Assembly: GCA_900553255.1 (NCBI GenBank)
Contig: USCI01000021.1
Span: forward strand, 1 to 30,737
Reading direction: 5' to 3'
Origin: an uncultured Oscillospiraceae bacterium
Lineage (GTDB): Bacteria > Bacillota > Clostridia > Oscillospirales > Acutalibacteraceae
Length of the DNA stretch: 30,737 nt
In this document: positions 16,663-23,684 of the stretch, piece by piece
Layout of the letters: each line of letters starts with the position of its first letter
Numbering within the stretch: position 1 is the stretch's first letter
Position numbers and translations under genes: made by a program
Notes under the pieces: generated by a model
Database searches by the model: none
Told to the model about the DNA's origin: nothing
Seen by the model: the letters and a program-made list of their open reading frames with translations, nothing else

Positions 16663-17573
16663 TAGGCAAAAACCGCACGGATGGGGCGGCCCGCCGGAGA
16701 AAAGGCTTGTCAATCCGGGCGCGGGAAATCACCAGCGGCTACCTGTTCCTTCTGCCGTGGATTCTCGGATTTTTGGCATTCACCCTATATCCGTTCGCCT
16801 ATTCGCTTTATCTGAGTTTCAACCAGGTCAGCCAGGATCCCATGAACCGGGCAAAGCCGGTATTTGTGGGCCTGCAGTATTATATCGAGGCGCTGACGGT
16901 GGATACCGATTTCACGGTGGACCTGCTGGATACCATGCAGTTTGTCCTGCTGTCCACGCCGCTGATCGTGGTGGTGGCGCTGATGCTGGCCCTCCTGCTG
17001 AACCGGCAGTTCCGCGGACGGACTTTTTTCCGGGCAATCTTTTTCTTCCCGGTGATCATCATCAGCGGGCCGGTGGTTACCAAGCTGCTCGAAAGCGATG
17101 CCGCGGCGGTTATCAATCCGGAAAACTACGTTATTTACGATTTTCTCATGACTCTGCCGGAGGTCCTTTCCAGCCCGCTGATGTATATTTTCGACAATAT
17201 CACCCTGATCCTCTGGTTTTCCGGCGTACAGATTATTCTGTTTCTGGCCAGCCTGCTGAAGATCGGGCAGCCTCTGCGGGAAGCCACTGCCATTGACGGT
17301 GCTTCGGGCTGGCAGATGCTCTGGAAAATCTATCTGCCCTTCCTTCGGCCCATGATTCTGCTTAATACCGTGTATACGGTGGTGCAGCTGTCCACCTTTT
17401 CCGACAACGCTGTCAATCAAAAGATTCTGGCCGACCGGCAGCTGGCCGGCAAGGCTTTCAGCTATTCGGCGGCCATGTCCTGGATCTATTTGCTGCTGAT
17501 TCTGTTGACGCTGCTGGTGGTTTTCCTGTTGTTCCGTGAACGCAGGCCCAAGGCGGAACGAGCGAGGAGATAG
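16659..17573 (+). CDS. Sugar ABC transporter permease B1 (LacF/UgpA-type)
   Basis: This 304-residue permease has six membrane spans. The ATG at 16659 forms an ATGA overlap with the stop of the DUF5696-like gene, and the G-rich sequence just before it serves as ribosome binding site; the alternative ATG at 16644 lies further inside the previous gene. The N-terminus has a basic stretch and the PWILGFLAFTLYPFAYSLYLS segment typical of this family. The EAA loop appears as REATAIDGASGWQMLWKIYL near residue 208. It is a different lineage from A1, with about 15-20% fewer shared positions by eye than typical paralogues, so pair B is not a recent duplication of pair A. Confidence 0.88.
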   Translation: MIGKNRTDGAARRRKGLSIRAREITSGYLFLLPWILGFLAFTLYPFAYSLYLSFNQVSQDPMNRAKPVFVGLQYYIEALTVDTDFTVDLLDTMQFVLLSTPLIVVVALMLALLLNRQFRGRTFFRAIFFFPVIIISGPVVTKLLESDAAAVINPENYVIYDFLMTLPEVLSSPLMYIFDNITLILWFSGVQIILFLASLLKIGQPLREATAIDGASGWQMLWKIYLPFLRPMILLNTVYTVVQLSTFSDNAVNQKILADRQLAGKAFSYSAAMSWIYLLLILLTLLVVFLLFRERRPKAERARR

Positions 17574-17585
17574 GTTTTCTTCGGA

Positions 17586-17644
17586 TGTACCCCGGCGTGC
17601 TGTCATGAGGGCGATGAGCAGTGCTTTTTTACGCCGGCGTGTAC
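17586..17644 (+). other. Inverted repeat between permeases B1 and B2
   Basis: The 93-nt gap between the two permease genes is the longest gap inside the permease part of the operon. It carries arms at 17586-17598 and 17631-17644 that pair through CCGGCGT/ACGCCGG and GTAC/GTAC with a small internal loop. The loop contains a T6 run, but no T-tract follows the stem, so it is not a standard terminator. It may set the B1:B2 message ratio or stability. Confidence 0.45.
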
Positions 17645-17672
17645 CTCGAATCTCCGCAAGAAAGGAATGGTC

Positions 17673-18635
17673 ATGAGCATGAAAGAAAGCCGGACAAATG
17701 CAAAAGGCCGAATGGCGTCGCTGCGGCTCTCTCTGCAGCAGTCCGACAGGCTTCGGCGGCGCGGAAAGCGGATCGCCGGCCGCCTGCTTCTGTATTTTTT
17801 GCTGATCGGGATCAGCGTCGTGTTTGTATATCCGATTTTGTATATGCTGGTCAACTCGTTTAAGACGGTGAACGATTTGGTGAACCCCGGTATCGAGTGG
17901 ATTCCCACCTCTCTGTATATCGGAAATTACCGTCGGGCGATTGTGGCGATGGATTATTGGCGCTCGCTGGCTTTTACCGTGATTTTTACGGCGGCGGCCA
18001 CTTTGTTCCAGACCATCTCCTGTGCGTTGGCCGGGTATTCTCTCGCGCGGCACCGGTTTCCCCTGAAAAATCTGTGGATGGCGCTGATTGTGGTTGCCTT
18101 TTTGATTCCCTCACAGGTGACCCTTATTCCCCGTTATCTTCAGTTTTTCAAATATGGTTTGGTGAATACGCCTTGGTCCATTCTCCTTCCGGCGGCGTTT
18201 GGCCAGGGGGTGAACAGCACCATTTTCATTCTGGTATTCCACCAGTTTTTTGCCAGCTATCCCCGTTCCTTTGACGAAGCGGCGCAGCTGGACGGCGCCA
18301 GCCGTCTGCGGGTGTTTTTCCGGGTGGCGCTTCCCATCTGTTCACCGGCCATTATCGTGTCGCTGCTGTTTTCGTTTGTGTGGTTCTGGAATGAAACCTA
18401 TAATGCGGGTATGCTGATGGGAAGTTCCCAAAGCCTGCTTCCCATCAAACTGAGTTCGTTTATGGAATTATTCAACAATGCCTATGCCTCGGCAGCAGAC
18501 GGTGTAAGCCGGCTGAATGAGAGCCAGAACATGGCGGCAACCATTTTGGTAATTGCCCCGCTGCTCCTGATCTATCTGGTGCTCCAGAAGCGTTTTATTG
18601 AGGGGATCGAATCCACCGGTTTGACCGGGGAATGA
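17673..18635 (+). CDS. Sugar ABC transporter permease B2 (MalG/UgpE-type)
   Basis: This permease of about 320 residues is the partner of B1. AAGAAAGGA ends at 17666, so the ATG at 17673 (7 nt away) fits better than the ATG at 17667; a third ATG lies at 17679. A long basic cytoplasmic N-terminus precedes six membrane spans. The EAA loop is DEAAQLDGASRLRVFFRVAL near residue 202, and the C-terminus (VLQKRFIEGIESTGLTGE) closely fits the usual 'LQ.YF..G...GA.KG' ending of MalG-type permeases. It is the last gene of the operon. Confidence 0.92.
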   Translation: MSMKESRTNAKGRMASLRLSLQQSDRLRRRGKRIAGRLLLYFLLIGISVVFVYPILYMLVNSFKTVNDLVNPGIEWIPTSLYIGNYRRAIVAMDYWRSLAFTVIFTAAATLFQTISCALAGYSLARHRFPLKNLWMALIVVAFLIPSQVTLIPRYLQFFKYGLVNTPWSILLPAAFGQGVNSTIFILVFHQFFASYPRSFDEAAQLDGASRLRVFFRVALPICSPAIIVSLLFSFVWFWNETYNAGMLMGSSQSLLPIKLSSFMELFNNAYASAADGVSRLNESQNMAATILVIAPLLLIYLVLQKRFIEGIESTGLTGE

Positions 18636-18858
18636 TTTTCCTCTGCGGCTGTTTCTTTTCAGGCCGCGGCATTAAAAATGTTAAGTTATCCCGTCATATT
18701 GCGGGGAGTGGTTAAATACCCATTTCCTGAAAGGCAGCATCTTTTATGTCAATAAAGCAAAAACTGCGGTGAGCATTCGTTCACCGCAGTTTTTCACTTT
18801 CCAATCTTTTACCTGCAATAAAGCCAAAGCTGGCAGGGCAGGGATGCGTCCCGTTTTC
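18636..18858. other. Intergenic gap with convergent terminators
   Basis: The gap contains a weak GC-rich stem (TGCGGC at 18644-18649 with GCCGCG at 18663-18668) without a T-tract, and then a strong bidirectional hairpin listed separately. Between them is AT-rich sequence with nothing else I can identify. Confidence 0.5.
18759..18794. terminator. Bidirectional terminator, perfect 14-bp stem
   Basis: Arms at 18759-18772 and 18781-18794 are perfectly complementary around an 8-nt loop. They begin with A5 and end with T5, so the stem works as a terminator for the importer operon on + and for the DUF4317 gene on -. Confidence 0.93.
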
Positions 18859-19987
18859 AGGTGATGTGGATGTGCACGCCGTTGACCTCCACGCCTTCGT
18901 CGGCGCGGATGAGAATATATTTGACACCGTTGATGACCCGGGTTTCCACCAGATCACTGCGTTCCGCCTTCACGTGAATGGTCACATCGGGAGTACACAC
19001 CTCCATCCGCCGGGTATCCGCAATATTTCGGGCGTTCAGCTCCGCATCTTCGCCGAAACAGTTGTTGTATTTTTCCTCAAAAGCCGCCATGTGGGTATCA
19101 TCCACGCCGCAGGAGGTCAGCACCTGCTTGAACTTAGCCTTGGAGACCGCCGGAGGATCCTCCTCCTTGTTGACTTTATGCTCCTCAATGGCGGTATAGA
19201 GCTGGTCGTGAACCGCCTGTACCACCTCATAGCTGCAGTCATCGGCCAACGTGTCGCCCAGAAGGGACTGGAAGGTTTCCTTCTGCACTGCGGCCGGCAT
19301 GGGAGGCTCCTGCCGGAACAGCGTTTTCACAAATTCCTCATGGATTTCCGCCGTATCCCTCGTGTAGTAAAGCGTGCTGTACAGGTTGGTGCTGCGGTCA
19401 TCGAAGGCGGGGAAGAGGAACCCCAGCGCGGGCGGGGCTACCAGCCAGTCGGTTTTGCAGGTGTGGAAGGCGTTTTCGTACATGTAGTAACTCAATGCAG
19501 GCTTGGTGATTTTCACCGGGCAGATGCTGCACAGGACATAGGAAAACACCTCGGAGGAAGCCTCGTACTGCTTATCCCCATCCTTGGAACGATAGGGGAC
19601 GTCGTAGGTGTCGTGAACGAGCAGGATCAGATACTGGCCTTCCAGTGTGAGGCTTTGTATCACCTTTTGAAAAAAGGCCTGGACGGCCTCGTCATTTTTC
19701 AGGGCGGAATCGCGCAGCGCCATAAGCAGCGCATGCTCTTCGCTGCCGGCGACCTGCTCAGTGGAAAAAGGGATGTCGAGCAGATTTTTTTCCGGAACTC
19801 CGGACAAGGTACGCCGGAGAATGGCCAGAAGCTCGTCCGTTTCTTCCTGGGACATGAGAGACAGCGGCTGATCCAGCTGGGAGAGGATTTCCCCCTTTTC
19901 GCTGACATAGCAGCCGCGTATATGGGTGATATTGCTTTTGTCTGAACGGAAGCAGCGGCGGATTTCGGCAATTTCTTTTTCGTTCAT
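18857..19987 (-). CDS. DUF4317 family protein
   Basis: This 376-residue cytoplasmic protein has no signal peptide or membrane span. The start is the ATG at 19987 (MNEKEIAEIRRCFR) with AAGGAGT just upstream; the longer open frame is untranslated leader. The N-terminus (RCFRSDKSNITHIRGCYV), the middle (ILLVHDTYDVPYRSKDG, ILCSICPVK) and the C-terminal DVTIHVKAERSDLVETR/GVKYILIRADEGVEVNGV match DUF4317, a conserved family in Clostridia whose function is not known to me. It stands alone, convergent with the importer operon and with its own promoter, so there is no sign of a link to that locus. Confidence 0.85.
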   Translation of the reverse strand: MNEKEIAEIRRCFRSDKSNITHIRGCYVSEKGEILSQLDQPLSLMSQEETDELLAILRRTLSGVPEKNLLDIPFSTEQVAGSEEHALLMALRDSALKNDEAVQAFFQKVIQSLTLEGQYLILLVHDTYDVPYRSKDGDKQYEASSEVFSYVLCSICPVKITKPALSYYMYENAFHTCKTDWLVAPPALGFLFPAFDDRSTNLYSTLYYTRDTAEIHEEFVKTLFRQEPPMPAAVQKETFQSLLGDTLADDCSYEVVQAVHDQLYTAIEEHKVNKEEDPPAVSKAKFKQVLTSCGVDDTHMAAFEEKYNNCFGEDAELNARNIADTRRMEVCTPDVTIHVKAERSDLVETRVINGVKYILIRADEGVEVNGVHIHIT

Positions 19988-20408
19988 AATGACTCCTTTT
20001 ACCGGCATGGTTTGGGGAAAGCTGCTGTCCGGCAGCTCACCCGACTGCATGCTACAAAGTGTAGCACATCCCCAATGCCAGCGCAAGGATATTGCGATAG
20101 GTTCTCCATACAGAATACCTGTTGGCAGGAGAGCGAAAGCGCAAAATTCGTGCGTCTTTTGGACGGCTGGACAGAAGCAGCATGTCACAGAATCCGCCGC
20201 GGGGGTTCTTTGAGGCGGTGATGCACGAAAAAAGCCAATGCCCTATGCGGCCAAAACGCCAAAAGTGAGAAGAATAGGGCGCAAAAAGTCAATTTCCGGG
20301 ATTCCTTTTTTGCGTATTTTTATGATAAAATTAAAACAAAAAATTCATGGGAAGGCAAAAGCCACCTGTCCCAAAGCGGATGATTCCGGTGTTTGAGGGG
20401 GGTTGAAG
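19988..20408. other. Intergenic gap of about 420 bases between divergent genes
   Basis: The left part holds the DUF4317 promoter. The middle (about 20090-20300) has short stems only, such as CCGCC/GGCGG around 20200 and GCCCTAT/ATAGGGC around 20243-20281. The right part (20300-20345) is very AT-rich and ends in the ribosome binding site of the zinc-ribbon gene. It could hold that gene's promoter (weak TTCCTT and TAAAAT at 20302 and 20326). No RNA gene was recognised. Confidence 0.5.
20051..20086 (-). promoter_or_regulatory. Promoter of the DUF4317 gene with overlapping palindrome
   Basis: On the - strand, TTGCGC (20081-20086) and TACACT (20058-20063) are spaced 17 bp, and a TG one base before the -10 makes it an extended type. 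The palindrome GCTACA-AAG-TGTAGC (20051-20065) covers the -10 and the likely start of transcription, where a repressor could act. The leader is about 64 nt. Confidence 0.65.
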
Positions 20409-21032
20409 ATGAAAACATTTCGTTGTCCGTGGTGTGGTGAAGTGAGTATTACAGGACTACGCAAAGCGTTTTGTTTTGTGATGGTTGGACAGATTCGTAA
20501 GGGAAACCGATGTCCTGTATGCAACAAACACTATATTCCCAAATCAAGATTTCTGATTATCGCATTCTATTTGGCGGCTATGGGATGGACTTTGTACTTG
20601 GGGATAAGCCGCCATCAGGAAATTATTTTGTTTTGGGGAGTTATGCTTATTTTGACGGTTGGCGTATTTATTGTTAATCCGGTATTGAATTATTTTATAG
20701 CTCCGTCAGAAAGGGCAGATGAAGACCGCCGTGGGCGGTTATCCATCCCCACGCAGGCCGCGATCGTGCTGGATCAGCCGGTATCGCTGATACGGGAGGA
20801 AATCTTTGCGATCCGGTTTATTGACCCGCCACGGGAAGCAGCGATACACAAGGACGAATACGGGAAGCCGATTCCGGTGTATCTGGAAAAGAAAAACGGC
20901 TGGAAGATGGGATTTCTGAAGCCGGAGCTTTACCGCCTGGACGACATCCCGATTGGTGCATCCTTTGAGGTGATAAATGACAGGCACGTACTGACCACCG
21001 GGCATATCCATGCTTGGCTCGGAGAAAACTGA
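20409..21032 (+). CDS. Zinc-ribbon membrane protein of unknown function
   Basis: This 207-residue protein starts at the ATG at 20409, with GAGGGGGG 6 nt upstream. Two CxxC pairs (Cys6/Cys9 in CPWC and Cys35/Cys38 in CPVC) form a likely zinc ribbon. Two transmembrane segments follow (about 47-66 and 72-92), and then a soluble C-terminal half of about 110 residues that I do not recognise (YLEKKNGWKMGFLKPELYRL, IGASFEVINDRHVLTTGH). The first half is about 39% GC and the second half about 56% by hand count, with the change near 20700. The gene is alone, ending at a terminator shared with DegV. Function cannot be assigned. Confidence 0.7.
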   Translation: MKTFRCPWCGEVSITGLRKAFCFVMVGQIRKGNRCPVCNKHYIPKSRFLIIAFYLAAMGWTLYLGISRHQEIILFWGVMLILTVGVFIVNPVLNYFIAPSERADEDRRGRLSIPTQAAIVLDQPVSLIREEIFAIRFIDPPREAAIHKDEYGKPIPVYLEKKNGWKMGFLKPELYRLDDIPIGASFEVINDRHVLTTGHIHAWLGEN

Positions 21033-21146
21033 GACTGTCGATAAAGGGATATTCTCCCGGCAGGGTAGGTGTGTTCGAGGCTGCGTAAGCAGATCTCGAA
21101 GCCAACTCCGCGTCGGGCGAAGCGGATAAACCCGCCCGCAGGCGAC

Positions 21147-21184
21147 AAAAAGCGGGGAAAGTCGTCTGATTTTCCCCGCTTTTG
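21147..21184 (+). terminator. Terminator after the zinc-ribbon gene
   Basis: The stem AAAAGCGGGGAAA pairs with TTTCCCCGCTTTT around a 10-nt loop. It has A-runs and T-runs on the outer sides, so it can act in both directions. Confidence 0.88.
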
Positions 21185-21238
21185 CATCAGCTTATCGAAA
21201 AAGGCCGGCATAAGCCGGCCTTTTTCGATAAGCTGATG
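21185..21238. repeat. Perfect 25-bp inverted repeat with 4-nt loop
   Basis: Arms at 21185-21209 and 21214-21238 are fully complementary around ATAA. The core GAAAAAGGCCGGC/GCCGGCCTTTTTC is a good bidirectional terminator, but the extra 12 bp on the outside (CATCAGCTTATC) exceed what termination needs. It sits directly beside the previous terminator, between convergent genes. Confidence 0.9.
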
Positions 21239-21246
21239 AGAACTGT

Positions 21247-22134
21247 CTATGCCCCCCTTTTGCTTCCCCAAAAGAACAGCGCCACGGTGCCGGGACCGGT
21301 ATGGCTGCCGATCGTGGTGCCGACGGAATCAATTTCCACCTTGCCGCTGAGCTTGGGAAAACGGGCTTCCACGAGGTCGGCAACGGCGCGGGCGTCCTCG
21401 GGGCAGGCGGAATGGGAGATGTAGCACTTGCCGCCGTAATCCATCCCATCCTCGGCGTATTGCTCCATTTTTCGGACGATTTCCTGCATGACAGCCTTTT
21501 TCCCGCGTACCTTAACCCGGGGGATCAGCCTGCCTTGATTGTCCATATTGAGGAGAGGGCAAATCCTGAGCATGGTGCCGAACCAGCCGGAGGCTTTGGA
21601 TATGCGCCCTCCCCGGACATAGTAGGTGAGGTCGGTGGAAAAGAACCAGTGATGCAGCCGCAGGCGGTTCGCCAGTGCCCAGGCGTACAGGGCTTCGATA
21701 TCCGCGCCCTCATCCCGAAGGTCGGCCAGCCTGTCCATCAGCAGGCCGTAGCCGGATGAGGCGCCGAGGGAATCGACGAGCAGGATTCTCCGCTGCGGAT
21801 ACCGGGAGGCCAGCACTTCCCTGGCTACATTGGCGGAACCGAAAGCGCCGGACAGCCCGGAGGAGAGGGACACATGCAGGATGTCCATCCCCTGTTCCAG
21901 AAAAGGCGTAAAATAGGCGATAAATTCCTCTGCGTTGACCTGAGAGGTTTTGGTCACCGCCCCTGCCGCCATCGCCTTATAAAATTCGTCAAACGGCATG
22001 GACTGCCCCAGGTCGTCCGGGTATTCCCTGCCGTCGAGTGTATAGTGAAAGCAGACGTGCGCAATGCTCCGTTTCCGGAAATGTTCTGCGGTCAGGTCGG
22101 CGGTGGAACAGCAGCTCAGAAGAATCGGCGCCAT
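21247..22134 (-). CDS. DegV family fatty-acid-binding protein
   Basis: This 295-residue cytoplasmic protein starts at ATG 22134 (MAPILLSCCSTADL) with GGAAAGGAAG upstream. DegV proteins bind a fatty acid, and some (FakB) present it to the kinase FakA. Diagnostic features are the TKTSQVN segment with its Thr-Ser pair, HVSLSSGLSGAFGSA, ILLVDSLGASSGYGLL, TYYVRGGRISK and the C-terminal GTTIGSHTGPGTVALFF. All are in the normal order and the length is typical. It is divergent from dcd and convergent with the zinc-ribbon gene, so it is a single-gene unit. No fakA is in the window. Confidence 0.93.
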   Translation of the reverse strand: MAPILLSCCSTADLTAEHFRKRSIAHVCFHYTLDGREYPDDLGQSMPFDEFYKAMAAGAVTKTSQVNAEEFIAYFTPFLEQGMDILHVSLSSGLSGAFGSANVAREVLASRYPQRRILLVDSLGASSGYGLLMDRLADLRDEGADIEALYAWALANRLRLHHWFFSTDLTYYVRGGRISKASGWFGTMLRICPLLNMDNQGRLIPRVKVRGKKAVMQEIVRKMEQYAEDGMDYGGKCYISHSACPEDARAVADLVEARFPKLSGKVEIDSVGTTIGSHTGPGTVALFFWGSKRGA

Positions 22135-22192
22135 GGCGGGACTTCCTTTCCTTAATTGGCTATATATCCATAGGTTTGCACGGGAGAAGGAA

Positions 22193-22198
22193 ATTATA
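22193..22198 (-). promoter_or_regulatory. Candidate -10 of the DegV gene
   Basis: A perfect TATAAT on the - strand lies about 60 nt before the start codon. No good -35 was found at 16-18 bp, so the call rests on the -10 alone. Confidence 0.4.
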
Positions 22199-22230
22199 CC
22201 CACCGCCCGGGAAAAGGAGGCTTTCCCCTG

Positions 22231-22259
22231 TGGAATCCCTGCGGCAAATGTGCTATAAT
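22231..22259 (+). promoter_or_regulatory. Promoter of dcd with extended -10
   Basis: TGCTATAAT at 22251-22259 is a perfect extended -10. The -35 at 17 bp is weak (TGGAAT), as is usual for extended -10 promoters. Transcription would start about 25 nt before the dcd start codon. Confidence 0.65.
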
Positions 22260-22290
22260 GCCGAAAGAGAGAATGGGAAGGGGAAAAACC

Positions 22291-22830
22291 ATGATTTTAT
22301 CCGATAAAACGATACGTACGCTGCTCGCCGGCGGTCAGCTGGATATCTCACCGCTCGACGACAGGCAGATTCAGCCGGCGAGCGTGGATATCCGGCTGGG
22401 TGATTCCTTTCGCCTCATGGAGGCGGACGGGCAGGTTCGGATGGATGCGCCGATTGCTTACCATGAGGTGAAGACGGAGCGCTTTGTGCTGCAGCCGGGG
22501 CAGTTTGTCCTGGCGACAACGCGGGAGTATTTTCGGCTTCCCGACAACATGACGGCGTTTGTGGAAGGGCGCAGCTCCATCGGTCGGCTGGGGCTGTTTA
22601 TTCAGAATGCGGGCTGGGTGGACCCCGGTTTTGAGGGGGAGATCACGCTCGAGCTGTTCAACGCCAGCCCATGTGCGATTGAGCTGCAGGCCGGACGCCG
22701 GGTCGGCCAGCTGGTTTTTGCGCAGCTGGATCGCGACGCCGAAAAGCCCTACCGCGGCAAGTACCAGGGGCAGCGAGGAGCGACCGGCTCGAGAATCTCC
22801 AGCGACGAAGAGGCCGGTTCCCCGAAATAA
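22291..22830 (+). CDS. dcd: dCTP deaminase
   Basis: This 179-residue cytoplasmic enzyme converts dCTP to dUTP for thymidylate synthesis. The start is the ATG at 22291 (MILSDKTIR, the usual family N-terminus), with GGGAAGGGG about 7 nt upstream. The conserved block FVEGRSSIGRLGLFIQNAGWVDPGFEGEITLELFN is present in pieces in the correct order: EGRSSIGR binds the triphosphate, and the Glu in the GFEGEITLE segment is the expected catalytic residue. The C-terminal GKYQGQRGATGSR fits the nucleotide-covering tail. It has its own promoter and terminator. Confidence 0.95.
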   Translation: MILSDKTIRTLLAGGQLDISPLDDRQIQPASVDIRLGDSFRLMEADGQVRMDAPIAYHEVKTERFVLQPGQFVLATTREYFRLPDNMTAFVEGRSSIGRLGLFIQNAGWVDPGFEGEITLELFNASPCAIELQAGRRVGQLVFAQLDRDAEKPYRGKYQGQRGATGSRISSDEEAGSPK

Positions 22831-22892
22831 CGGCAGCCATACCAGCCGATTGGCTGACGGCTGCGGCCTATAGCCAAATGGATAGACTTTCT

Positions 22893-22932
22893 GCAAAAAC
22901 GCGCCTTCGGTTTTGGACGGCGCGTTTTTTGC
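22893..22932 (+). terminator. Terminator after dcd
   Basis: GCAAAAACGCGCC pairs with GGCGCGTTTTTTGC with one bulge and a 13-nt loop. A smaller stem (CCAGCC/GGCTG, about 22845-22858) lies just upstream. Confidence 0.85.
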
Positions 22933-23126
22933 ATGCAGGAATAATCCGGCCATGTCGAAAAACAGCGTTTCATGGAAAATTTCCCTTTGACGTTGAGGGA
23001 AAGATGCCGTATGATAAGGGTGAAATACTGGAAATGAAAATTTTTTTGAGAGAAACGGCATTTTTTTAATTTTAGCTGTCATATTTCGCAGCCGTTATCG
23101 TCTTACTAATCGGAGGGAGCCCAGGC

Positions 23127-23684
23127 ATGGATGACAGGGGCATTATTGCGCTGTTTTTCCAACGTTCGGAGGGGGCGCTGGAAGAACTGATACAGCAGTA
23201 CGGAAAAATGCTGTATTCCGTGGCGCAGAAAATTCTGCATAGCAAAGAGGATGCCGAGGAATGTGTGAATGACGCCGCGTGGGACGTCTGGAATTCCATT
23301 CCGCCGAAGCAGCCCGAATCCCTGTCATCCTATGCCTGTGCGCTGGTTCGCAACCGTGCGCTGGACCGCCATCGTTACCTGACGGCACAGAAGCGAACCG
23401 GTGACCGCTTTGCGCAGATTTTGGACGAGCTTAAGGAAAGCATCGGTCCGGGCTTGGAGGATGTTTATTGTGAACGCGCGGTGGTGACCGAATGCATTCA
23501 GGCGCTTCTGGATAAGCTCAGTGAAAGTGACCGCCGACTTTTTCTGGAGCGGTATTATCTGGCGGAGGATGTTGAAGATATCGCAAAAAAGTACAACATG
23601 AAAGACAACGCGGTCAGTGTCCGTCTGTATCGTATGCGGCAGCGGCTGCGTGAACTTCTGCAGGAAAGGGGTGTACAGGTGTGA
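23127..23684 (+). CDS. ECF-type RNA polymerase sigma factor
   Basis: This 185-residue protein directs RNA polymerase to specific promoters. GGAGGGAG (about 23112-23119) precedes the ATG. Sigma region 2 is at about 18-80 (ALEELIQQYGKMLYSVAQ, DAEECVNDAAWDVWN, LVRNRALDRHR). Region 4 is at about 125-178 (LSESDRRLFLERYYLAEDVE, IAKKYNMKDNAVSVRLYRMR), a helix-turn-helix. The length suits a minimal ECF factor without regions 1 and 3. It overlaps the next gene by 4 nt (GTGA), the classic arrangement for a sigma factor and its membrane partner. Its own promoter was not convincingly identified and its regulon is unknown. Confidence 0.92.
   Translation: MDDRGIIALFFQRSEGALEELIQQYGKMLYSVAQKILHSKEDAEECVNDAAWDVWNSIPPKQPESLSSYACALVRNRALDRHRYLTAQKRTGDRFAQILDELKESIGPGLEDVYCERAVVTECIQALLDKLSESDRRLFLERYYLAEDVEDIAKKYNMKDNAVSVRLYRMRQRLRELLQERGVQV

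Noticed and set aside
17574..17672. Small ORFs between permeases B1 and B2
   Set aside because: They run into the permease genes in other frames and lack ribosome binding sites.
20345..20527. Small ORF upstream of the zinc-ribbon gene
   Set aside because: It is antisense, short, and overlaps a well-supported start and ribosome binding site.
23046..23080. ECF-type self-regulated promoter before the sigma gene
   Set aside because: GAAAC and TGTC are present but about 20 bp apart instead of the usual 16-17; TTGAGA also lacks a good -10.
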